A stretch of 7,783 bases of DNA from assembly GCA_023425455.1 (NCBI GenBank), contig JAFACP010000306.1, forward strand, positions 1 to 7,783, given 5' to 3'. The stretch is from Pseudomonadota bacterium (GTDB taxonomy: Bacteria; Pseudomonadota; Gammaproteobacteria; Enterobacterales; Enterobacteriaceae). The notes under the pieces are model-generated. The model did no database searches, was not told the origin of the DNA, and worked only from the letters and a program-made list of their open reading frames with translations. This document shows, piece by piece, positions 1-5,050 of this stretch. Within the stretch, counting starts at the first letter, position 1, and every line of letters begins with the position of its first letter. The position numbers were made by a program, and so were the translations under genes.

Positions 1-627
1 GTGTAATACCAGCGGGATAGCAGCCTGCTGGCGGATAGCGTCGAGGCGCGGGAAATCGAGTTTCGGTTCGCCGCGATATTTGCCGTGTGCATTGCCAATC
101 GCCACGGCCAGCGCGTCAATGCCGGTACGGTCGATAAAATCACGCGCCAGCTGCGGATCGGTAAACAGAGATTCATCGGCATGACCGTAAAGCGCACCGC
201 CTTCGTCGCCACCCACCGCGCCCAGTTCAGCTTCTACCGATACGCCAACGGCATGGCACATTTTCACCACTTCCTGCGTCTGGCGGATATTCTCTTCATA
301 CCCCAGCATGGAGCCATCAAACATTACCGAGTTGAATCCCAGCCGCAACGCTTGCACCACCGATTCAAAATGCAGCCCGTGATCGAGATTTAATACCACC
401 GGAATCGCTTGACGCGCCGCTTCAAATTTCACTGTCTCGACCAGGGAATCCAGCGAGATATATTTAAAATGTACTTCGGCAATGTTGATAATAAACGGCG
501 AACGTTCTTGTCTGGCAGCAGCAAACAGGGCGCGTAAAAAGTGCGAGTCCAGCACATTAAACGCACCTAACGCATAGTGATGTTCACGGGCATGTGCCAG
601 CCCTTCAGCGAGAGAAATCAATGGCAT
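1..627 (-). CDS. Class II ketose-bisphosphate aldolase (GatY/KbaY/YdjI-like), 3' end cut by window edge
   Basis: This is a zinc-dependent class II aldolase of the fructose/tagatose-bisphosphate family. It should act in the cytoplasm, splitting a phosphorylated ketose into dihydroxyacetone phosphate and an aldehyde. The first 209 residues are visible; the family is usually about 280-290 long, so roughly the last quarter lies beyond the left edge. Reading the minus strand, NLDHG at residues 80-84 gives the general acid Asp82 and zinc ligand His83. VEAELG at 131-136 is a family signature, GNAHGKY at 178-184 gives zinc ligand His181, and the last visible residue, His209 in PLVLH, is the third ligand. 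ATG is preceded by AAGGAGA at good spacing. The gene begins 14 bases after the isomerase stop, so it is almost certainly co-transcribed. G+C is about 53%. The exact substrate (1,6-bisphosphate or 1-phosphate ketose) cannot be read from this part. Confidence 0.93.
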   Translation of the reverse strand, partial: MPLISLAEGLAHAREHHYALGAFNVLDSHFLRALFAAARQERSPFIINIAEVHFKYISLDSLVETVKFEAARQAIPVVLNLDHGLHFESVVQALRLGFNSVMFDGSMLGYEENIRQTQEVVKMCHAVGVSVEAELGAVGGDEGGALYGHADESLFTDPQLARDFIDRTGIDALAVAIGNAHGKYRGEPKLDFPRLDAIRQQAAIPLVLH

Positions 628-641
628 AACGTTCTCCTTAT

Positions 642-1325
642 TCAGCGGAACTGGCGGTATTCGTTACACAACACCAACTGTGCAGGTTCGTCTTCGTCAA
701 TCAGGCTGTAGCGGTCCAGTGGTTGTAAAAAGTGGTTATCGTGGTCGTCGTCATTGACAGAAGAGACTTCGCCAACCAGTACATCGCCAAAACCGGTTTC
801 CGCCCAAAAGCTGTGATACAGGCCGGGCGGCAGGCAGATACTTTCGCCGGGAGACAGGCGCAACTGACTGCCTGCAGTATGTTTCTGGCGGCAGCCGTCT
901 ATCACCACCGTAACGTCACTATCAGCCGTTTGCTCGTTACTATCGGTATTCCACAGTTCAACAATTAAATTACCGCCGCCGCGATTGATAATGTCCTCAC
1001 GCTTACGCCAGTGAAAATGCATTGGCGTGACCTGCGCATCGCGCACATGCATGATCTTCTCGGCGTAACATTTCACATACGGCATTCCTTTTGCTGAGCC
1101 ATTACGTAGGGTAAACAGCGTCAGCCCCTGTGCTGCAAAGTTGTTGCCACCAAAAGCGGTAACATCCCAGCCGAGTTTAAGATCAAAAACCTCCTCCCAC
1201 GCGGCGGTGTCGAGCTGCTGCCATTGAGCAGGCGAGAAACTGGCAAAGGGCGGCAGATGTACGTCATGTTGCGAAAAGAATTGCCGTGTATGGCCGAGAA
1301 TGTTGTTTATAGCGGAGCGTTTCAT
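642..1325 (-). CDS. D-lyxose/D-mannose ketol-isomerase, cupin fold (E. coli O157:H7 Z5688/EcSI type)
   Basis: This cytoplasmic cupin-fold isomerase interconverts aldoses and ketoses. The E. coli O157:H7 relative Z5688 (EcSI) has a crystal structure and acts on D-lyxose (to D-xylulose) and D-mannose (to D-fructose). The 227 residues match that protein in length, and from memory the sequences are close to identical; I have not aligned them. The four metal ligands expected for the family fall at the expected places: His103 and His105 in MHFHW, Glu110 in KRED, and His171 in LYHSF. The C-terminal part is acidic (DDDHDNH at 192-198). ATG has AGGAGA nine bases upstream. The gene follows the binding-protein gene after 54 bases containing a hairpin, and runs into the aldolase after 14 bases. 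G+C is about 52%, well below the ATPase and kinase genes. Family assignment is firm; the physiological substrate is inferred. Confidence 0.95.
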   Translation of the reverse strand: MKRSAINNILGHTRQFFSQHDVHLPPFASFSPAQWQQLDTAAWEEVFDLKLGWDVTAFGGNNFAAQGLTLFTLRNGSAKGMPYVKCYAEKIMHVRDAQVTPMHFHWRKREDIINRGGGNLIVELWNTDSNEQTADSDVTVVIDGCRQKHTAGSQLRLSPGESICLPPGLYHSFWAETGFGDVLVGEVSSVNDDDHDNHFLQPLDRYSLIDEDEPAQLVLCNEYRQFR

Positions 1326-1349
1326 CGAAAGCGTTCTCCTTAGCGGTGA

Positions 1350-1370
1350 CCGGGCAGCTGCGCCGCCCGG
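1350..1370 (-). promoter_or_regulatory. GC-rich hairpin between binding-protein and isomerase genes
   Basis: CCGGGC at 1350-1355 and GCCCGG at 1365-1370 form a perfect 6-bp inverted repeat around a 9-base loop. It lies just after the binding-protein stop codon and before the isomerase ribosome-binding site. No run of U follows, so it is not a normal intrinsic terminator. In many ABC operons such stems protect the binding-protein mRNA from 3' exonucleases and partly uncouple it from downstream genes; that role here is inference. Confidence 0.5.
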
Positions 1371-1379
1371 CGTGTGGAC

Positions 1380-2321
1380 TTATTTCACTGTCCAGCCTTT
1401 GTAATTGCCGACGTTGTTTTTATCGATCATCGTCACCGGGATCAGCACCGGCTCTTTAGGCGCAGGTTTGCCCTGCAAAATGTCATAACCGATCTCAACC
1501 GCTTTCGCTGCCATCACCTGGGGATCTTGCGCCGGAGTAGCGACAAACAACGAATTCTCACGTTTCAGCGCCTCTTCGGCGTCCGGGCTTCCGTCTACGC
1601 CGACAATAAAGAACTCGTTACGTTGTGCCTGTTTTGCTGCCAGATCGGCACCGATCGCGGTGGGATCGTTAATCGCAAATACGCCATCGATCTTCTGATT
1701 TGCCGCCAGCAGTCCGGTCATTACCTCCAGCCCGCCTTCACGACTGCCTTTGGCGTTCTGGTTGTCAGAGAGCACCTTGATGTCAGGATGGCGTTTAAAT
1801 TCGGTCTGGCAACCTTCGACGCGGTTCTGCACGGCGGACACCGGCGGGCCGTTGATGATCACCACGTTGCCTTTGCCTTTCAGGTGATCGGTGATGTATT
1901 TACAGGCCATTTCGCCTGCCTGGGTGTTATCGGAAGTGATGGTGGCATCGGCACCTTCTGCCGCCACGTCAACCGCCACCACCACGATCCCGGCGTCTTT
2001 TGCCCGTTTCACCGCCGGGCCGATCCCTTTTGAATCGGCAGCGTTAAGGATGATCATATCGACGTTAGCGGCGATAAAGTTGTCTATCTGCGAGACCTGC
2101 TGACCCAGATCGTAGCCGCTGGAAACCAGCGTCACTTTGACGTTATCGCCCGCCAGTTTGCGTGCTTCCAGCTCCGCGCCTTTGGTGATCTGTACGAAGA
2201 ACGGGTTCGCCAGGTCACCTACCGTTACGCCTATCGATTTCAGATCTTTCGCGTGGGCGAACGGTGCTGCGGCCAGCAGCGCGCCTGCACAGAGCGCGGT
2301 CACTAAGGGCTTCAATCTCAT
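1380..2321 (-). CDS. Periplasmic sugar-binding protein of a ribose-type ABC transporter (RbsB family)
   Basis: This 313-residue protein would be the periplasmic receptor that hands sugar to the permease encoded just upstream in the operon. The N-terminus has a classical Sec signal: basic MRLK, a hydrophobic stretch about residues 5-20, and a likely cut after AHA at 22-24, leaving a mature start at KDLKSIG. The Cys at residue 11 is not in a usable lipobox, so a soluble protein is expected. The mature part follows the RbsB-type type I periplasmic-binding fold: GVTVGDLANPFF near the start, a DMIILNAADSKG strand and loop, VVAVDV, a central TSDN motif, a VFAINDPTAIGA segment and a VGVDGSP hinge region. 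GAGGA precedes ATG by seven bases. The ligand is not readable; D-lyxose or a related aldose is inferred from the next gene. It may also present sugar to the divergent hybrid kinase. Confidence 0.93.
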   Translation of the reverse strand: MRLKPLVTALCAGALLAAAPFAHAKDLKSIGVTVGDLANPFFVQITKGAELEARKLAGDNVKVTLVSSGYDLGQQVSQIDNFIAANVDMIILNAADSKGIGPAVKRAKDAGIVVVAVDVAAEGADATITSDNTQAGEMACKYITDHLKGKGNVVIINGPPVSAVQNRVEGCQTEFKRHPDIKVLSDNQNAKGSREGGLEVMTGLLAANQKIDGVFAINDPTAIGADLAAKQAQRNEFFIVGVDGSPDAEEALKRENSLFVATPAQDPQVMAAKAVEIGYDILQGKPAPKEPVLIPVTMIDKNNVGNYKGWTVK

Positions 2322-2339
2322 GCTGTATTCCTCATGTGT

Positions 2340-3332
2340 TTATGCACTTTGATGGTGTCGGGTACGGTATTTGTCGATCAGCACCGCAATGATGATCACC
2401 GCCCCTTTGATCACCAGTTGCCAGAAGTAGGAGACGCCCATCAGCGTCATGCCATTGTTCAGGGTGGCGATAATCAACGCCCCCACCAGCGTGCCGGTGA
2501 TGGTCCCGATCCCGCCGACAAAGCTGGTGCCGCCGAGGATCACCGCCGCGATAGCGTCCAGCTCATAGCCCATCCCTAAGTTGCCGTTGGCGCTGTACAG
2601 GCGCGAGGCGCTCATCACGCCGCCCAGCCCCGAGAGCATGCCGCTCATGCCGTAGACGAACAGCAACACCAGCCAGACTTTGATCCCCGTTAAGCGCGCG
2701 GCCTGCATATTGCCGCCCACCGCATAGATATGAACGCCCAGGGTGGTACGACGCAGAATAAACCAGCACACCGCAATCACCGCCAGGGCGATCACCACCA
2801 GCCACGGGACCGGGCCGAGGTAGTTGTTGCCGATCCACTCGAAGTTGATGTTGGAGTTAATGACCGTCGTACCGTCCGCCAGCAGATACGCCGCGCCGCG
2901 CAGGGCGGTATAGGTGCCAAGCGTGACGATAAACGGCGGTAGCCCGGCAAACGCCACCAGCACGCCGTTGAACAGCCCCAGCAGCAGGCCGAGCATTAGC
3001 GCCGCCGGAATCGAGAGCATGGCAAATTCCGGGATCAGCGAAACCACCATCGCCGCCACCGCGGTGGTGCCGAGAATCGAACCGACGGAAAGGTCGATGC
3101 CGCCGGTCAGAATAATGAAGGTCATCCCCGCCGCCAGCACGATGTTGATCGACGCCTGACGGGTGATGTTAAGCAGGTTGCTCTCGGTGAAGAAGTTTGG
3201 CGCGATAAAGCCAAATACCGCCACAATCAGGATCAGGATCGGCAAGATGCCGACCGTTTGCATCAGGTCGCCCATCAGCATTTTTTTTGCCGTGGCGCGT
3301 TTCACCGTCTGCGGCTGGGTTGAATGAGTCAT
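2340..3332 (-). CDS. Sugar ABC transporter permease (RbsC/BPD_transp_2 family)
   Basis: This 330-residue inner-membrane protein would form the homodimeric pore of the transporter. The first ~25 residues are basic and cytoplasmic, and the rest alternates hydrophobic helices as in RbsC. The first helix is at about residues 27-47. Family landmarks are [11 protein letters not shown] at 75-85, PPFIVTLGT at 132-140, and [20 protein letters not shown] at 255-274, which resembles the loop that contacts the ATPase. The C-terminus is short and basic. The start codon overlaps the ATPase stop as ATGA, so translation is coupled and the start is secure. The gene ends 18 bases before the binding-protein start. 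An 8-base A run occurs around codons 15-18 (3281-3288). G+C rises sharply inside this gene: the 3' ~120 bases are near 52%, while 2461-2640 counts to about 67%. Confidence 0.95.
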   Translation of the reverse strand: MTHSTQPQTVKRATAKKMLMGDLMQTVGILPILILIVAVFGFIAPNFFTESNLLNITRQASINIVLAAGMTFIILTGGIDLSVGSILGTTAVAAMVVSLIPEFAMLSIPAALMLGLLLGLFNGVLVAFAGLPPFIVTLGTYTALRGAAYLLADGTTVINSNINFEWIGNNYLGPVPWLVVIALAVIAVCWFILRRTTLGVHIYAVGGNMQAARLTGIKVWLVLLFVYGMSGMLSGLGGVMSASRLYSANGNLGMGYELDAIAAVILGGTSFVGGIGTITGTLVGALIIATLNNGMTLMGVSYFWQLVIKGAVIIIAVLIDKYRTRHHQSA

Positions 3333-4849
3333 GATTGCACCGCCTTGTGGTGAGAGTCGTTCACGCCGGTTGCCAGCGTCATAATATTTTCCTGAGAGAT
3401 ATCGCGGCCATGAAGTTCGCCCGCGATACTGCCTTCGTGCATCACGTAGACGCGGTCGCTCATGCCGACCACCTCCGGCAGTTCGCTGGAGATCATCAGG
3501 ATCGCCACCCCTTTGCGCGCCATCTGATTCATGATCCGGTAGATCTCGCTTTTGGCGCCGACGTCGACGCCGCGCGTCGGCTCATCGAGGATCAGAATGC
3601 GCGGGCCGATAGCCACCCAGCGGGAGATCAGCAACTTCTGCTGGTTGCCGCCGGAGAGCCCGCCCGCCCGCACCTGCGAATGCGGCACCCGGATATTGAG
3701 CAGGGCGATGGCATCGTCAGAGATCGACTGCGCTTTCTTGCGGTTGAGCATGCCGAAGGTGGCATCACGCTCCAGCGTCGCCATGGTGATGTTCTCCTGC
3801 GCCGCCAGCTCTAAAAACAGCCCCTGCTCTTTGCGGTTTTCGGTCAGAAAGCCGATACCGTTATCGATCGCGGCGCGGGGGGAGGGGATCACCACCGGCT
3901 CGCCGTCCACTTCGATCATCCCGCCGGTGGCTTTGCGCACGCCAAAGATCAGCTGCGCCAGCTCGGAACGTCCGGCCCCCACCAGCCCGGCGAGGCCGAC
4001 AATTTCACCGGCGCGCACCTGTAAGCTACAGGGCTGCACTTTTTTGCCGTCGGTGAGATGGTGAACGTTGAGGCGCGGATTGCCGGGCGGGATATCGCGC
4101 TCTTTGTTGAACAGATCGCTTAAGGGACGGCCTACCATCATTTTCACCAGCTCGGGGGCGTTCAGCTTGTCGCGCGTCAGGCTGCCAACGTACTGCCCGT
4201 CGCGCAGGACGCTGACGCGGTCTGACAGTTCGTACACCTCCGCCATGCGGTGGCTGATATAGATGATCGCCATGCCTTCGTCACGCAGACGCAGGATCAG
4301 CTCGAACAGACGGTGAGTTTCCCGCGAGGAGAGGGCGGCGGTGGGTTCATCCATCACCAGGATACGGCTGTTGCGGTGCAGGGCGCGGGCGATCTCGACC
4401 TGCTGCTGTTCGGCGATGGTCAGCTTCATCACCAGATCGGTGGCGCTAAAGTTAGCCCCCAGCCGGTCAATCACCGCCTGTGCCTGGGCCGCCATCTCCC
4501 TGCGTTGCACCAGCCCGCCGCGCGACAGCTCGCTGCCGAGGAAAGTGTTCTCCGCGACGCTCAGGTTTGGCGCCAGCTGCATCTCCTGATAAATCAGGGA
4601 GATCCCGGCGGCCAGCGCATCTTTCGGCCCTCTGATGTGAAACGGCTGACCGTCAATCAGGATCTCCCCGCTGGTGGCGGTGTAGGCACCGGCGAGGATC
4701 TTCATCAGCGTACTTTTCCCCGCGCCGTTTTCGCCCATGAGCGCGTGGATTTCGCCGGGAAAGACCGTCAGATCAACACCCTTGAGCGCATGGAAATGGC
4801 CAAACGTTTTGGCGATATTGCGCATCTCGAGTACCGGGGTTCTGCTCAT
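3329..4849 (-). CDS. Sugar ABC transporter ATP-binding protein, tandem nucleotide-binding domains (RbsA/MglA family)
   Basis: This 506-residue cytoplasmic ATPase has the two fused nucleotide-binding domains typical of carbohydrate-uptake (CUT2) transporters and would power the permease. Domain 1 has Walker A GENGAGKS at 39-46, a degenerate signature LTIAEQQQ at 143-150, Walker B ILVMDEPT at 163-170 and switch His200. Domain 2 has a modified Walker A GLVGAGRS at 288-295 with Arg in place of Lys, a full signature LSGGNQQK at 398-405, Walker B ILILDEPT at 418-425, and Ser in place of the switch His (SSEL about 454-457). These departures are normal for RbsA-type proteins and do not suggest loss of function. 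ATG has AGGAGA about seven bases upstream. It is the first gene of the minus-strand operon, facing the divergent control region, and its TGA overlaps the permease ATG. Sugar specificity cannot be read from an ATPase. Confidence 0.96.
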   Translation of the reverse strand: MSRTPVLEMRNIAKTFGHFHALKGVDLTVFPGEIHALMGENGAGKSTLMKILAGAYTATSGEILIDGQPFHIRGPKDALAAGISLIYQEMQLAPNLSVAENTFLGSELSRGGLVQRREMAAQAQAVIDRLGANFSATDLVMKLTIAEQQQVEIARALHRNSRILVMDEPTAALSSRETHRLFELILRLRDEGMAIIYISHRMAEVYELSDRVSVLRDGQYVGSLTRDKLNAPELVKMMVGRPLSDLFNKERDIPPGNPRLNVHHLTDGKKVQPCSLQVRAGEIVGLAGLVGAGRSELAQLIFGVRKATGGMIEVDGEPVVIPSPRAAIDNGIGFLTENRKEQGLFLELAAQENITMATLERDATFGMLNRKKAQSISDDAIALLNIRVPHSQVRAGGLSGGNQQKLLISRWVAIGPRILILDEPTRGVDVGAKSEIYRIMNQMARKGVAILMISSELPEVVGMSDRVYVMHEGSIAGELHGRDISQENIMTLATGVNDSHHKAVQS

Positions 4850-4850
4850 G

Positions 4851-4879
4851 GCGGATCTCCTGTGAATGTCGATATCCGC
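4851..4879 (-). promoter_or_regulatory. Possible leader hairpin flanking the ATPase ribosome-binding site
   Basis: On the minus strand GCGGAT (4879-4874) pairs perfectly with ATCCGC (4856-4851) across a 17-base loop. The loop ends in the AGGAG of the ribosome-binding site, and the 3' arm is exactly the spacer before the ATG at 4849. If it forms in the mRNA it would place the start site beside a stem and could tune translation of the first operon gene. A six-pair stem is short and could be chance. Confidence 0.3.
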
Positions 4880-4919
4880 ACTTCATCACAGCCTGATAAA
4901 TGCAAAATGTCAGAAGCCG

Positions 4920-4949
4920 TTCATATTTGTCATAGTGCTAAATAGTTAA
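4920..4949 (-). promoter_or_regulatory. Candidate promoter of the ABC transporter/isomerase/aldolase operon
   Basis: On the minus strand TTAACT (4949-4944) and TATGAA (4925-4920), 18 bases apart, each match four of six consensus bases. The -35 overlaps the distal half of the candidate CRP site. A start at the G at 4911 would put that site's centre at -41.5, the usual class II activator position. A rival reading is CTGACA (4913-4908) with TGTGAT (4890-4885), spaced 17. A promoter must lie in this gap, since the operon begins here, but I cannot fix the hexamers. Confidence 0.3.
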
Positions 4950-4963
4950 CCTGGATCACAGTT
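4942..4963. promoter_or_regulatory. Candidate CRP (cAMP receptor protein) binding site in the divergent control region
   Basis: Read on the minus strand, this 22-base site contains TGTGATCCAGGTTAAC. By eye it matches 15 of 22 positions of the CRP consensus: the left half TGTGA is perfect and the right half is poor. It sits between two divergent genes of a sugar locus, where catabolite control is expected. It could serve the operon as a class II site, or the kinase gene as a class I site. Confidence 0.4.
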
Positions 4964-4978
4964 ACGCCCCTGAATCTC

Positions 4979-5008
4979 TTTACCTTTCACCCCGTTCCTC
5001 CCTTTACT
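4979..5008 (+). promoter_or_regulatory. Weak candidate promoter for the hybrid kinase gene
   Basis: TTTACC (4979-4984) and TTTACT (5003-5008), 18 bases apart, each match four of six consensus bases. A start near 5014-5015 would leave a short leader to the ATG at 5048 and put the candidate CRP site centre at about -61.5 to -62.5, a class I activator position. The -10 lies within a small dyad, CCCTT...AAGGG (5000-5013), that could be an operator. The hexamers are weak. Confidence 0.22.
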
Positions 5009-5038
5009 AAGGGTTGAGTGCGCGCCACACACGACCCC

Positions 5039-5050
5039 GGAGCCAACATG
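5039..5050 (+). promoter_or_regulatory. Ribosome-binding site choosing the ATG start of the hybrid kinase
   Basis: GGAG at 5039-5042 stands five bases before ATG at 5048. A competing start is GTG at 5018, in the same frame, with AAGGG (5009-5013) four bases upstream; that AAGGG is one arm of a small hairpin. The ten residues the GTG would add are not hydrophobic and add no domain, so I prefer the ATG. Confidence 0.5.

Noticed and set aside
1374..2033. A 219-codon plus-strand open frame opposite the binding-protein gene
   Set aside because: The minus-strand frame has a signal peptide and a complete binding-protein fold. The plus-strand protein is His/Arg-rich, lacks a good ribosome-binding site and is an antisense shadow.
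2249..2321. Lipoprotein reading of the binding-protein N-terminus because of a Cys at residue 11
   Set aside because: The residue before the Cys is Leu rather than Gly/Ala/Ser, and a clear AHA signal-peptidase I site follows at 22-24.
3329..4849. Non-standard motifs in the ATPase (LTIAEQQQ signature, Arg in the second Walker A, Ser for the second switch His) as signs of decay
   Set aside because: RbsA/MglA-type ATPases normally have degenerate motifs split this way between the two domains, and the frame is intact.
4861..4890. Two further TGTGA half-sites (4861-4865 plus strand; 4890-4886 minus strand) as extra CRP sites
   Set aside because: The second halves do not match; the better one reaches only about 12 of 22 consensus positions by eye, too weak to call.
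4250..4945. A 231-codon plus-strand open frame opposite the ATPase start and reaching into the control region
   Set aside because: The ATPase frame carries both sets of Walker and signature motifs; the plus-strand product has no domain and would run through the operon's promoter.
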